Assembly (NCBI GenBank): GCA_964019135.1
Contig: OZ025252.1
Coordinates: 2,992,823 to 3,056,822 of the forward strand
Length of the DNA: 64,000 nucleotides
Direction: 5' to 3'
Origin: Arenicola marina
Taxonomy: Eukaryota > Annelida > Polychaeta > Arenicolidae
The first letter of the stretch is position 1. The number at the start of each line of letters is the position of its first letter. Both the position numbers and the translations under genes were made by a program. Below are positions 30,723-42,750 of the stretch, piece by piece. Below the pieces are notes generated by a model, which was given only the letters and a program-made list of their open reading frames with translations, was not told the DNA's origin and did no database searches.

Positions 30723-31689
30723 GCACATGTTTTAGGTTCATGACAATATATGCGGATGACACTATTAGATTGCATCGGTCATTTGCCAATTCTAGGTGCA
30801 TCTATCAATGTCTATTGATTACCACCCGAGATAAACACATTACGAGACATTTTAACATTTCTGAAGTCACTGGTGTATTACTGAAGATAAAAAACGTACA
30901 TCCTGGTCATGTTCTTGAAATTACTGAAACTGAACTTTTCAGCTCGTTCTCCCAGAAAACAAACGAGAAATGTGTACCGCGTCACCATGTTGAATGCGTG
31001 GTCTGTTTAATGCTACAGGCAACCAGAAATGTGTAGCGCTGCGCAAATTTACGACACATTTCATGTCAGTTCTACGACCCATTTGTTTATACCCCGGGTT
31101 TATACCAAAGTCTTCGGGTCTAAAACTATTTCTGTTCTTCTATTATCATACCACAAACAGGTAACTATGGCTGAGTGGTCGTAGATCATACGGGATAACA
31201 CGCTGAGTTCCTTTTACGACTTCTGCGGGTGTCCTAAAGCCTTATTTTGTTACCCTAGTTGGACGAGAGGGGGGGGGGGGGTGCGGGGTGATAGATCTGG
31301 ATCCCAAAAACTTTTATTTGACGGCGCCAAAGTAATGGTTCGGAACTAATTACTTTGAGTTCAACCCTCGTTAGTTTCGGCACCGTAACTTCGGCCCCGT
31401 GCGTGTGGAGGTCGGCCTTGTGCCTGTGAAGTTCGGTCCCCGTTTTGTCCCTAGTCTAATCTGCTTTGCTTGGCTTGCTCAATCCACGGTGTAGCGTTTG
31501 TCAACTGCAATTCGATATCTCATCATTGCATACATATACGTTATGGTAGCACGCTGAAGACGGGTGTGTGCGAGGGAGTTTTTCATGAGAAAAGTGGGTG
31601 TGTCAAGTATAAGGGGGCTATAAATATATGCACAAGTATATAATATGCAATCGCTCGGCTTGGTGAAAAAATAGCGTTATTCCTGGGAC
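30723..31689. other. Intergenic stretch, nothing recognised
   Basis: Unique sequence with one G-run (about 31268-31281). An open frame from the minisatellite runs on for about 100 codons to 31036 but shows no domain. Confidence 0.4.
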
Positions 31690-31835
31690 TGGGTTTTGCG
31701 TCCGTTGTCGTGCATGAATGGACTGGACCCGTAAGTTCGAAATGGTCGGGAGCGAATATGTCGCCCAAGAATAGGACATTAGCATAGAGCGGGGCAAAGT
31801 ATTTGACACCGGCCTGGGCTGGAGCTTACTTTTTT
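31690..31835 (+). repeat. Dispersed repeat family D, copy 2
   Basis: Blocks gtaagttcgaaatggtcggg, gagcgaatatgtcgcccaag, aataggacattagcatagag and cggggcaaagtatttg occur in this order. They correspond to 47970-48095 and to 10893-11010. Confidence 0.7.
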
Positions 31836-31899
31836 TAGAGTGTGAAGAGGGGACGCGCATGATTGCCGGTACGTCGACTTGAGGTCTTTATGGCGTTAG

Positions 31900-32144
31900 C
31901 GGGCCGGCCCGATAGCTCAGTGGATTTGAGTGCTCTGACCACCTGAGAGCCTAACGGCACGTGGATCGGTGGTTCCCGCCCCACTGTGGCCATGCCTGTG
32001 TGGGCGCAGGATAAAGATCCCATGTCCTTCTTCGCAAAGAGTAGGGGGTTACCCCCGGGGACATGGCTCATCTCTCCTGCCTGCTCCCATTGCCGCGATA
32101 TGACCAAAAGTGGTTAACGCGTCCTGAACATACAACCAACCATC
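31900..32144 (+). mobile_element. Full-length tRNA-derived SINE, 245 bp
   Basis: Begins cgggccggcccgatagctca with an A-box-like agctcagtgg, then a B-box position (ggtggttcccgcc, slightly decayed), aaagatcccatgtccttctt, ggggttacccccggggacat, and ends with gaacatacaaccaaccatc. It is flanked by atggcgttag (31890-31899) and atggcgtcag (32145-32154), a 10-bp target-site duplication with one mismatch. This is the clearest complete copy in the window. Confidence 0.92.
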
Positions 32145-32154
32145 ATGGCGTCAG

Positions 32155-32619
32155 AAGGAGGTGGGTGTGCCCCTGTGAGTCACTGAACCTTGAAGTGCTT
32201 CTTTATCACCACAGTCAAGCCTCGCATGGGCGGGTACAGGAGAGTAGCAAGCGCAGTTTTGTAACTTGGGTGCTCGTGGACGGGTTTGCCAGTGACCCGT
32301 GGTCTTTCACCTGGGGGTTTATGGCTAACCAGCCTGTGAAAGAAACCGCCACTGGCCAAATCACCTCGCCGGCTGGGTTTTATGAGGAAAAAACTTATGG
32401 CCACCCGTGTCAACATTTATTACTGAACATATTCTAAACCCATATACTTTCGATAAGTTTATAATTAGATTCGTATCTTGATGTTGATCAAGGGCAAAGA
32501 GCTACTCGCTGGCCTGGCAGTAAATTGTTGGGCCGTTCTTCCGTGTTAAAGCATAGCGTACATATGATTCACACCTTCAATTTACTGCAACAAACCATTC
32601 AATGGACTTAATTGGTTCA
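32155..32619. other. Intergenic stretch, nothing recognised
   Basis: Short unique segment. Open frames on both strands are of chance length. Confidence 0.4.
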
Positions 32620-33370
32620 GCTAACGTGGCAGATCGACCAATTGACCGAACCAGGGTCCGACACTAAGCCCCGCCCAAGCTTGAGTTCTCTTTCCGTTAT
32701 CGTGAGCATGACATTGACGATCATAGCTGATGGTAGGTACAAGTGACAAGTAATCATCTCTGAAACTGACAAAAAATTGACATGCTGCTTTGCTTGTCCA
32801 ACTTGTTTGTCCGACATAACGCACGTGGAAGACCGTTTTTCGTCACATGATTGGATAAAAGCAACAGTGACGTCAGTGAATGTAAGTAAGTAAGGAATTT
32901 GTTTATTATAGTCATTTATGAGGAATACAACTGATTACATGAACAACCGGGTAAACACACAATATAAATCCTCACCCAGCCCTACTGGGCTTAAAAGTGA
33001 CAGTTAAATTTATGGTCTTAGGACTGCCGCATATATCGGCGTAAGAAAAAAATATATATAAAAATGTATATATATAATAATAATGACATAAAGAAAAAAA
33101 ATAAACAAAAAAACACTAAGAAACGAAGAAAAATAGAATGAAGAAAAAAAACACGATACAACATAGTAGAACTAAATGATAGTATTCGACTAAATTTCAG
33201 TTTTCATGTCGTAGTTATGTAACAAATTACGCCGGGACACCCATGCATTGCTTAAAAATTGCGCTACCTCCTTCCAGTAGTTTTGTATTAGATGAGCCAA
33301 TTATCTAAGTTAGACAGTGTCACAAAATCAGGCAGGAATGACTGGCAGCCTGGATCGGTCTATTGTGGTC
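32620..33370 (+). repeat. Dispersed repeat family E, copy 2, split by an insertion
   Basis: Proximal part 32620-32882 carries gtacaagtgacaagtaatca, ctctgaaactgacaaaaaat, ttgtccgacataacgcacgt and gcaacagtgacgtcagtgaa. The distal end (actggcagcctggatcggtc) resumes only at 33341. In the copy at 40530 the two parts are contiguous, so the 453 bp between them is inserted. Confidence 0.85.
32883..33335. mobile_element. Insertion within family E (LINE 3'-end-like?)
   Basis: The insert is bounded by gaatg on both sides (32878-32882 and 33336-33340), consistent with a 5-bp target duplication. It opens with (taag)n, then gaatttgtttattatagtca. The run of short A-rich repeats in the middle (33045-33150) and the simple-repeat end would fit a reverse-oriented LINE 3' region or a SINE. 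No coding sequence is present to decide. Confidence 0.5.
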
Positions 33371-34590
33371 TTTGAGCCAACTGTTTTCTTAGCAGTCTTT
33401 TTAGTAGTAGGAGGCAGGGCGTTGTCTGTTTATCTTATGAACCCAGGCGGGGGGCGCACCCTGATTTAGATCAGGAAGTCAAAAATAGTCACCTAACGTC
33501 AGTTTTACCCGACTTGTCATATCGTTATATAACACAAAACGTGTGCTTTTTATTTATTTATGTGGCAATATATTTTTTGTACCATTTTTTTCCATTATTA
33601 TTAGCACATAATTTAGCAATATAGTGCATAAATAACTGTTAGTAATCGCTAATAATGGATATAAATATCGTCTATGTAGATTGAAATGCTTTGTAACTTC
33701 CACTCAATATAGACACACACGCTGTAATGAATCTGATTTGACCGATTTCCAACAGTACGAATGGATGCCATAAAAATCTATAGGAGGACGTGGCAGGATG
33801 TAGCTGATCCCTCTCCCTGACGTGTTATTTCTCATGCCAACACCCCCCTCCCCCCCCCCCACCCCCACCCCCGCCCGCCACGACGAAACCCAATCAATAC
33901 AGGCTGCAGGCCACCGAGAACCTTGTGTCAATCTCTCATTGTTCAGTGCTCACCGTCGGGTTATCAGGTCGTTGCAGGCTACAAAAGTCGCACCCTTTCA
34001 TTGCCTTGACGAGGGAAACTGTATGAGGATCGCTGGTAATGAAAGGACTGAGTGGATATTAATTAAAGTTACAATTGGACTACGTGCAAACCACCTGTTG
34101 GCATGACTCGAACGAGGGGCGAGTGGCTCATCAGGTAGGGACACTGTTACATAGGAGGAGGGTCAGAGGTTCTTCAGCGGTATGAGCGCGCATTTCCGTG
34201 AGGAGCGGTTTTGTCTGATGAGATCTGCCAGGCCAGGCATCGTACCAGAGTTTGTGGCTTTGTGAAACGATGAGAATAATTATCTTAGTGCAGGGTAGGG
34301 TGAGGCGCACCACTTGCGTAATAAGCTGCCGAGCGACAGGCTGGCGGTGAGGGTGGGCATGACTACCGAATTCATTCCGGAACAACGAAAAATATTAATT
34401 GGGTCTCCTCAGCCCCTGCCGGCTTGCTTAAGACATAGCCTGAAAGAAAACAAGATTTTTTTCAAACAAAATCCACAAAGTTTTGTATTGGTATGATCCC
34501 TATACATGGAAATATTTATATTTACTTTGATTTATTGATTTATCATATTGATTTCAAATTGACATTCGCTCTATTTCATTTTTTAATCTG
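33371..34590. other. Intergenic stretch, nothing recognised
   Basis: AT-rich unique sequence with one C-rich tract (33841-33880). No gene, RNA or repeat family identified. Confidence 0.4.
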
Positions 34591-34591
34591 T

Positions 34592-34737
34592 CCTCCATAT
34601 ATTCTAATTTGTGTTCCATATATTTTATTTCTAATTGTACTCCATATATTTCATTTCTAATTTTACTCCTTATATTCCATTTCTTATTTTACTCCATATA
34701 TTTCATTTCTAATTTTACTCCATATATTTCATTTCAG
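34592..34737. repeat. 26-bp AT-rich minisatellite, about 5.5 copies
   Basis: The unit is actccatatatttcatttct plus aatttt with minor variants. The neighbouring sequence to 34850 is simple AT-rich. Confidence 0.8.
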
Positions 34738-34857
34738 ATATCTATTTATTATATGTTTTCAATATATATTTATTTGACCTATATGCTTTAAATATTTATT
34801 TAGTATATATTTTAATTGTTTATTTACTAGATTTTAATAATTTAAATCATTTAAGCT

Positions 34858-35199
34858 TTGTTTTTAAAAGGGTCTTGTAATCGCGACCTACATGCGTACC
34901 GTTCCACGTCTACAATATATGACTTATCTGGCTTCGGCTTAGGCTTCGGCCTTGCTCTTTTCCTTTTCACGGCGGGTGCCTTGCCCTATGCCACGGAACA
35001 CGTGGCCGATAGTGATATTCTGTCCCCGACATTGATAGATATATCTAAAAAAGGATGTATTGACTGGACAAAAACCTCCATCGCGGATGGTGGCAATGTA
35101 TTTCTGTCACGTATCTTATTGGAAATATCGCTAACAGCGATCCTGCCCATACAAAGCCTTTGTACGAACTGTACTGCATGTGAAGTAGGCGTGGGGCCG
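34858..35199 (+). other. Unidentified open frame with a hydrophobic segment
   Basis: An open frame runs 34858-35289. Its first 110 codons include a hydrophobic stretch (GFGLGFGLALFLFTAGALPY) and no low-complexity repeat. The last 30 codons are derived from dispersed family G, which argues that the frame as a whole is not a gene. I do not recognise the sequence, and no splice site or start context singles it out. Confidence 0.15.
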
Positions 35200-35345
35200 G
35201 TGTGGTATACGGGAACGCCCCCCATGATGTACAGGTCCCCTGTCTATCATAATGGCACCGTACGAACACATGGAGCGGAGAGGGTCTAAATATCATGCAT
35301 TTTGTTTTATAAAGGGGACGCTTCCGCATGTAACACAGGTTCATG
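35200..35345 (-). repeat. Dispersed repeat family G, copy 1
   Basis: On the minus strand: gttacatgcggaagcgtccc, gaccctctccgctccatgtg, ttcgtacggtgccattatga, tagacaggggacctgtac and accacaccggccc. The same series is on the plus strand at 57675-57865. Confidence 0.8.
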
Positions 35346-35404
35346 GCTTGTCTGGCTGTATGTACATGTCACATAGACCCAGGCCCGGGTCATATCGATG
35401 AAGT

Positions 35405-35520
35405 GAGCCTCCCTTGCTCAGTGGTTTTAGCAGGTTGAGCAGCAGATTAACAGGTCGCGGGTTCGATCCCCGCATCTGGACTCCAGATTCTGGAGCATAC
35501 TTCATTCAACCCCACTTAAT
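35405..35520 (+). mobile_element. tRNA-derived SINE, second family
   Basis: The head has an A-box-like tgctcagtggttttag, gttgagcagcagattaacag and a consensus B-box (gggttcgatccc). The acceptor-stem ends do not pair, so it is not a functional tRNA. The tail (ttcattcaaccccactta) and head recur at 45405-45530. It is followed within about 20 bp by a G-run (35536-35560). Confidence 0.8.
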
Positions 35521-36016
35521 GGTCCCGGAGCGGAGGGGGGGCGGGGGGGGGGGGGGGGGCGTGGCCCGCCCAGGTCAGCTTTCCTGTGCACAAAAGTGGA
35601 ACGAACAGTTCTGACCCCTATGAACGGGTAGTATGTATAGGTGAACCCGGTGTATTTGTTTAATAGGAATTTGATATATAATATGTATGATATGAACATG
35701 ATTTCATCTTGTGATTGATGGTGGCGCATAATGAACTGCGGCGGGCCGCGTCTGGTGGTATGTGGCAAGGGGGGTCTGGGTTAAATCAATGAGTCCCTTG
35801 TGTTACGTATACATACATTACACTAATAACATCGACTATAGTTATTGATTTCTACAGCTGGTTCAGACCCCGGCGCACAACGCGGTCCGTGGTATCAGTA
35901 CAGTAAACCTTCCACAAACTGAACTGAACTAAGCCGAGTTACTTGCGCCCCGTACCGACCGTTTTGTGACGTCCTGGGTACCAGCCCATGTACGAGCTGT
36001 TGGCTGTGTGCACCGG
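35521..36016. other. Intergenic stretch with G-run
   Basis: The G-run at 35536-35560 is interrupted by single Cs. The rest is unique sequence leading into the 17-bp array, with no gene. Confidence 0.5.
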
Positions 36017-36667
36017 CGAACTGTGCAAACCGGCCACCAGTGTAAACCGGCCACCAGTGTAAACCGGCCTCCAGTGTAAACCGGCCTCCAGTGTAAACCG
36101 GCCACCAGTGTAAACCGTCCTCCAGTGTAAACCGGCCTCCAGTGTAAACATGCCTCCAGTGTAAACCGGCCACCTGTGTAAGCCGGCCACCAGTGTAAAC
36201 CGGCCTCCAGTGTAAACCGGCCTCCAGTGTAAACCGGCCTCCAGTGTAAACCGGCCACCAGTGTAAACCGGCCTCCAGTGTAAACCGGCCACCAGTGTAA
36301 ACCGGCCTCCAGTGTAAACCGGTCACCAATGTAAACCAGCCACCAATGTAAACCGGCCACCAGTGTAAACCGGCCACCAGTGTAAACCGGCCACCAGTGT
36401 AAACCGGCCTCCAGTGTAAACCGGCCACCTTTGTAAGCCGCCCACCAGTGTAAACCGGCCACCAGTGTAAACCGGCCTCCAGTGTAAACCGGCCATCAAT
36501 GTAAACCGGCCACCAGTGTAAACCGGCCTCCAGTGTAAACCGGCCACCAGTGTAAACCGGCCACCAGTGTAAACCGGTCACCAATGTAAACCGGCCACCA
36601 GTGTAAACCGGCCTCCAGTGTAAACCGGCCACCAATGTAAACCGGCCACCAATGTAAACCGGCCACC
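36017..36667. repeat. 17-bp minisatellite, about 38 copies
   Basis: The unit is ccggccaccagtgtaaa. Common variants are cctcca for ccacca, atgtaaa for gtgtaaa, and single changes (gtcctcca, atgcctcca). Since 17 is not divisible by 3, a frame passes through every phase. The minus strand has no stop in any phase, which explains the 272-codon (GRFTLVAGLHWWPVYTG)n frame. Confidence 0.95.
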
Positions 36668-37340
36668 ACATTAGTGGTGTACATATAGAGGTTTCACTGT
36701 ATCCCCCCCCCACCCCCCCGCCCTCCCCCTCGCCCGCCAGGTCTCGATCAGGCTAAGCAGTTGCCCTTCTCGCTGAAGGCGGCAGTTGTAGCTGTGCCTG
36801 TCGCGTCGGTAACAACTGCGATCTCTGCCAAGGCGGAGTTTATTTATAATTTAAACTGGATATCCGGGACTGTAGAGCAATGAGGTGAGGCTTGTGATGT
36901 TTTCTCGTAACATTTTCTCTTACTACCCGAGAGTCAGTCAGTTGTTTGCAAATGCAACCATTAGATCGCGACATCGCATTTAACTTTTATATACCGGGAC
37001 TTGTACATAAACTAACATTGGCGGGAAAAAAAATCGCGCTCTGGTCTAGCAAATAGAAGAAAAAAAAGATCGGATATAACGTGTTTTTTCTCTTTATTTA
37101 TATTCTAAAATTGGCGGGAAACGAATTCCCAGAGACTGGTGAGCGGAGTCATTATACCACCACAATGCGGAGTTCATTCCTTCATCATACCGCTATGATA
37201 CTCCGTGAGTAGGAAATTGACAATCAAATTGATGGTAGTTACGAGAGCGTCACCCACAGGGTGAAGGCTGATGACGGAAATGCAGCAATCCCGCACACCA
37301 CGCCTACCCGCCCCTGGAATTCCGCATGAATATTTGGCCC
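36668..37340. other. Intergenic stretch, nothing recognised
   Basis: C-run at 36703-36735, then AT-rich unique sequence. A short duplicated ggcgggaaa motif occurs at about 37020 and 37113. Confidence 0.4.
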
Positions 37341-37446
37341 CTTCGATCCAGATTGGACCTCCCAGATACAGATTTGAACCCTCAGATCCAAAATTGACCT
37401 CTCAAATCCAGATTGACCCCTCAGATCCAGATTGACCCCTAAAATC
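37341..37446. repeat. 18-19 bp minisatellite, about 6 copies
   Basis: Units of cctcagatccagattgacc with moderate divergence (cccagatacagatttgaac, ctcaaatccagattgacc). Confidence 0.8.
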
Positions 37447-37619
37447 CCGGAGACACCCATAGATGGAAACAACCGAACGCCCCACCCCTGCGTTCCGTTC
37501 CCCGTAAATACAAACACACATATTTGAGCAGTACTCCACCCTGAAAGGCGGCACGGCTTATTGCTCACGATGAGTAGAGCTTACTGCTCAAATATGTAGC
37601 CTCATAGAGTCCCATGTTT

Positions 37620-40520
37620 CTTGTTCAAGTTAAACTATTTTTTAGCGACCAAACTTCTTAATCGATTTCGATGCAAATTGGCACAGGGTGAGAAACGCCA
37701 GAGGACAATAAGTGTATTTTTTTCCAAAGGGCTAGCTCCAAAACTGTCTCTGTAGTAAGCATTTTGTCGATTATTGGCCCAATCTTCCAATGGTTAGGGA
37801 AAAAGGAAAAAAATCCTGTGACCTTGACCTTTGATCTTCATACCCCGCTAACGAACTTGACCGAGCCATGTCGGATACCTAGCGATGGGTGAAGTTATAC
37901 GACAAAATGTTGCGTTTTGCGACCTACAGAGTGCGGACAGACAGACAGACACACACACAGACGAGAACGTCAAGCGTACCTTGAGAAGGGAGACGAAAAT
38001 CTGGGGATAAGTGCAACTGGAATATATATAGCGAGTGCCGACTACGTACATGCATTACTGACAGAGTATAGGCCGAAATGTCAGCGCGCCGTGAGTCATT
38101 TGGCGTATCGAAGCTTTATCATGGGATCAGCCATGTTAATTTTTTTTGTTTTTTTGCGTGCAAAGCACTGGTCTGATTTGAATGGTATTTGGCACACATG
38201 ATGTCAGTAATATTGGTACTTATTCCACGACATACAGGAAGTCTATCTGCATTGATGTAGGCACAGCGATTTTTCTCCATTTTTATTCGGGTCAAATTTA
38301 ACCATCCAATAGCTCGAAAACTATAAATGTGAGGTGAAATCTGAGACCACATATCTTTTGTGCCTCTCTCAGAAGAATACTTTGAAACCGCGGATCTCTA
38401 GAGCCAATATTAACGGAGCTACGAAGAAAAACATGGTTCAAGACCTTGACCTTGTTGTGACCTTGACCTTGGATGCGTGACCTCGGTAAATATATAGTCA
38501 ATCGCATCCAAATACTAATGTCATGTAATACGCAAGGCACCGTTTGTCTGACTTGTCCCCATCACCGAGAAATGGAGGGGTTTTTTTCCCGCCAAAATTC
38601 TCTCATAGGGTGCCATGTTAAAGTTTGGGAATTGTTTGCACAAAAACTATACGGGCGATTTGCTAAATTTTAAAGACCGTATTCAAGGTACCCTCAGACC
38701 CATTATGGGAAATAATCTGCAGTGTGATTAAATGTAAAAAATGTGAACGCTATAGCTTTTTCTTTTGACTTTTGGTCCTTTCTCCCAATGGTTAAGCGAA
38801 TTTCAATTCGGTTCATATTTGACCATCAAATAACTCGAAAACTACTAACGAGAGGTGAAATCTGAGACCACATTTCCTTTGCGCCTCACTCTAAAGAATA
38901 CTCTGAAACATTATACATATAAGGTACTATTAACCTTATAAAGTAATATTAACGAGTTACTGCTAAAAACATGTTTCGTGACATTAACCTTGCTGTGACC
39001 TTGACCTTTGACCTACATGGCCCATCTTCGATTTTTTGCACATTTTCAACAGCCTGTAGCGCGAAAACGTTTCATCCTACGTCAAATTTGATGCAAGTAG
39101 CGCGAAAGGTTTTGAGGAGCTAAGTATTTTGACACTAATTGCGGATCCCTAGCTGTAATATTAAGAGATATAAGGCGGAAAATGTGTTTTGGACGCATGA
39201 TGTCACCGTGACGTTGACGTTTGAGGCACGTTGCCCATCTACGAACTTGACCTGATGATGGTCTGTCGGAATATCTTGGTAAAAGGGGAGATCGGTACCT
39301 TTAGGCATTCGACAGATATGGCGCGACAAGACAAACAGACAGACAGAAAAAACAGACCTAGATTTGTCAAGCGTAGCTTGAGAGGGAAGACGAAAATCGG
39401 GGTATAGGTGCAACTGACCTTGACCCGATAACTATGAAAGGTCGCAGATAAAGTTCAGAGGCCGTATTAATAAACCCGCGTATAACATAGCTGGCGGATA
39501 GCGAGAACGTATGAATCTCAAAAAAGTCACTGAGCGTCAAACCCGTACCGAACGAGGTCTATTGCGAAATCGGTCACCGCGCTGGCAGTCATTTGGCCTG
39601 TCGATGCTTCACAATGGGATTGGCCATGTTAAAGTAAGATCATTTTTTTGCGTCATAACTACCGGTTCGATTTCGATGGGATTTGGCACACATGATGTCA
39701 GTAATATTAGGACATATTCCACCACACATATTTAATCTAACTACATGCATGTTGTCACATCGGTTTTTGTATCATTTTCGTTAAGTGAAAATTAGATCAT
39801 CTAATAACTCGAAAACTATTAATGTGACGTGAAATCTGAGACAACATTTCCTTTGCGCCTCACTCTGAGGAATACTCTGAAACAAACCGCGGATCTCTAG
39901 ACCCAATATTAACGGAGTTACTGCTAAAATCATGTTCCGTGACCTTGACCTTGATTTGACCTTGACCTTTTATGCGTGACCTGGATCAGTATCGTCATCC
40001 GACCCTAAATACTAATCTTATGACCTATGCAAAGCGTCGTTTGTCTCACTTGTACCCTTCATGGAGAAATTGAGGAGCCATTTTCCCGCCAAAATCCTCT
40101 CATAGGGGTCAATGTTAAAGTTTAAGAATTTTTTGCATGAAAACTATTCGGGCGATTTGCAAAATTTAAAGACGACATACAAGGTACTGATAGGCCTAAT
40201 GCGTGAAATAATTTGCAGCGCGAATAAATGGAAACTGTGAACGTTATAGCGACTTGTCCGATTTTTGGTCCTATCTATCAATGGTTAAGCGAATTTCAAA
40301 AAATTCCTGTGACCTTGAAATTTGACCTACATTGCCCATCTGATAATTGGGCCTGACGATGGCCACTCCGCATCTTTTTGTGAATTTGGAAGTCGATATC
40401 GTGAGGCGTTGGAGAGATAATGCGTGACAAGACAAACAGACAGACAAACCGAACACACCGACATAAGACGAAAATCGCAGATTTTCGTCTTAACAAACGG
40501 ACAAACTGATAGATTCCTCC
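37620..40520 (+). repeat. Block of a TGACCTTGACC-rich dispersed repeat, about three copies
   Basis: Two long copies (about 38100-39415 and 39560-40500) align over most of their length: tttggcacacatgatgtcag, taataactcgaaaactatta-like, gtgaaatctgagac(c/a)aca, ccgcggatctctaga, cccgccaaaatcctctcata, aagtttaagaatttt and caatggttaagcgaatttca. A partial one is at 37620-38025. Copies end in a gaca/acag microsatellite followed by gtcaagcgtagcttgagagg, gaagacgaaaatcggggtat and aggtgcaactg. Each carries strings of tgaccttgacctttgacc, which resembles adjacent nuclear-receptor half-sites. No coding potential is visible. A 12-bp hairpin (aagacgaaaatc/gattttcgtctt) closes the last copy at about 40464-40490. 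Confidence 0.85.
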
Positions 40521-40529
40521 AATCAAAGA

Positions 40530-40715
40530 TTTCCGTCATAACAAGTGACAAGTACTCATGTCTGAAACTGACAAGAAAGTGACCCGCTGCTTTGTTTGTC
40601 GAACTTGTTTGCCTGACATAACGCACGTGGAAGACCTTTCTTCGCCACATGATTGAGTAAAAGCAACAGTGACGTCACTGAATGATTGACAGCCTGGATC
40701 GGTCTATACAGTCTC
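40530..40715 (+). repeat. Dispersed repeat family E, copy 3 (uninterrupted end)
   Basis: Contains gtgacaagtactcatgtctg, aaactgacaagaaagtgacc, ctgacataacgcacgtggaa, gcaacagtgacgtcactgaa and gattgacagcctggatcggt in one run. It is the reference that reveals the insertion in the 32620 copy. Confidence 0.85.
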
Positions 40716-42750
40716 CAACAGAGGCGTGTATTCCATACTAATAGAGACAGCATTGCTAGGTACTGATTGAACCAGTAAAATTCCCTGTAATACTGGCTAA
40801 TGAACAGCCCGCTGCTCTGATTGACGACTGGCTTCGCTCGGCTGATTGTCGCGTCTTGTGAGCCCAACTCTGCCTGGTTCCGTCTTTGCACCAGACGGTA
40901 TATGAGGTGCTGTTGTGATATGATATTATTTAATCACTTCATAATTAAAATGAATAGTCTTGAAGCGTATTTTTAAAACCCCTGCGGGAGTGTTTGGAAA
41001 TGCGTTTCAATGTGATACTTTCGTTACGCACAGGCTCGAATTGCGTTCTCCGTTGTAACATTCCGTCATTAGATAACCATGCGTTGTTCTGTATTATGGA
41101 GCATTTCGAATTATGCACCTTACTCATACTAATAATCTCCTACGCCTAAGATAGAATTAACAAACGATTCGGAGATGAATCATTATTCGTATTATAGAGG
41201 CAGGGACATCTTCGACAGACCTCTATGTAGTAGTAAGCTATTTAGATGATAAATGTATTAGAATAATTGTGAAAAAATAGTGTGTAACCTTTGTCCGTCC
41301 ATTATTCGGATGCTCGCCGCACTGGCAGTGACATTTAGTTGTGGATTATTCACCAGATATTTATATAAATATACACATATACTGGCATGACAAACGTTAC
41401 TGTGTTGAGTATGGAGTTGATATATGGGGCTCATTATTAGCAACGAAATCGGTGCTTATACGTGTTGTGTGTATATATATATGCAGCCGGGGGAATATTC
41501 ACTAGGGTATGGAGTCAAGCTGTCGCTGTATTGTTAGTGGTGCCCTTTTCAATTACCATTGATTTCACGGTTTTTGATCACGGAAATTTTACTATCGTCA
41601 CAGTATGGACGGGTTGTACCTGCTGATGACCGCGGTTGTTCGATTAAATGAAGGCTTGTCGTTAAATGGAAGATCACATGGTTACCGTTTTATAAGGAGA
41701 AAGAACCTCTAGATGGTCGTGTGGCGAATAAGCCCAGCTTAATACTTGTGTTTCACACGGCGTAAAAATCTATAATATTCCGATTGGGTTTGTGGTTCTG
41801 TGTCATCGGTCTGTATATGCAGTTTCCATCGGGTGCTCCGCTAGGGCCCGAAGCCATGCCTTACACGATATGCCGTTACACTTAGCAGTTGAGTGACATG
41901 TGTGCGCCTAATGCGTGAAACACCTTCACGCATTGGCCGCCACGAAACCAAAAGATGATAGACTTGCTTATATCGCGAGTAAGACGTGAGCTATACTGAA
42001 TTGACGGCTTGCGTTAACACAGAAATGCGACCTAAACATAAGCCCAAGATTATATATAGAGCAGCCAGAGTCTTTGTCTAACTATAACTTAACCGAAAGG
42101 CCAAAGGGCGTCGAACAATGGTGATGTTTTAGTCTATCTAGTTACATATGATGATCATGTCTTTTTTGTTATTGATTCAAATTGAAATTAAACACCTTCC
42201 ACTCTACGGTATCGATTATTTGAAGGGCACCATTACAATGCGGCTGTAACACATTCTCAGCGATACCATGCTCTGTCCAGTTACTCTCAGCTCGAGACCA
42301 CGTTGCAGACGGATGCATTCACGGCGCGAGAGCTCTTTTGTCGGGTAGCTTCGTGCCTTTTGGATTATCACGTACGCTGCGAAAGGTTGCGCAACAACCG
42401 TGAGATATCTATATGTACCTTACATTATATATTACGTATGACGCCATTTTGTTTGTCTTTGGATTATGTTTTGGTTTCGTAGCGAGCTCTTCTTCGCCTT
42501 TTGTATGGGGCGCCAAATGTAACCGCCTTCATTCCTCGAGGACATGAAATGTTGTAGACGTTGACATTGTTGTCGACAACATGAAGCTGGCTAGACATGG
42601 CAGCTCGTAGCAACTACCGGGTTGTCGCTATTGGTGATGGGGCATGATGTGTTCCTGCTTTATACGCTTTACATACTGCTTTTTGCCGGCAATTTAGGGA
42701 ACTACTAAGCGACCTAAACAATGGTCGCCTTGACATTACTTCGATAGATT
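40716..42750. other. Intergenic or intronic stretch, nothing recognised
   Basis: Unique AT-rich sequence. No gene, RNA gene or repeat family could be supported. Confidence 0.4.

Noticed and set aside
29672-31036. 454-codon cysteine/valine-rich open frame, and overlapping frames on both strands
   Set aside because: Produced by the 27-bp minisatellite, whose unit lacks stops in five frames.
35405-35485. Functional tRNA gene
   Set aside because: A- and B-box motifs are present, but the acceptor-stem halves do not pair and a SINE body follows; a similar copy lies at 45405.
35895-36713. 272-codon minus-strand frame with GRFTLVAGLHWWPVYTG repeats
   Set aside because: Produced by the 17-bp array: the minus strand has no stop in any phase.
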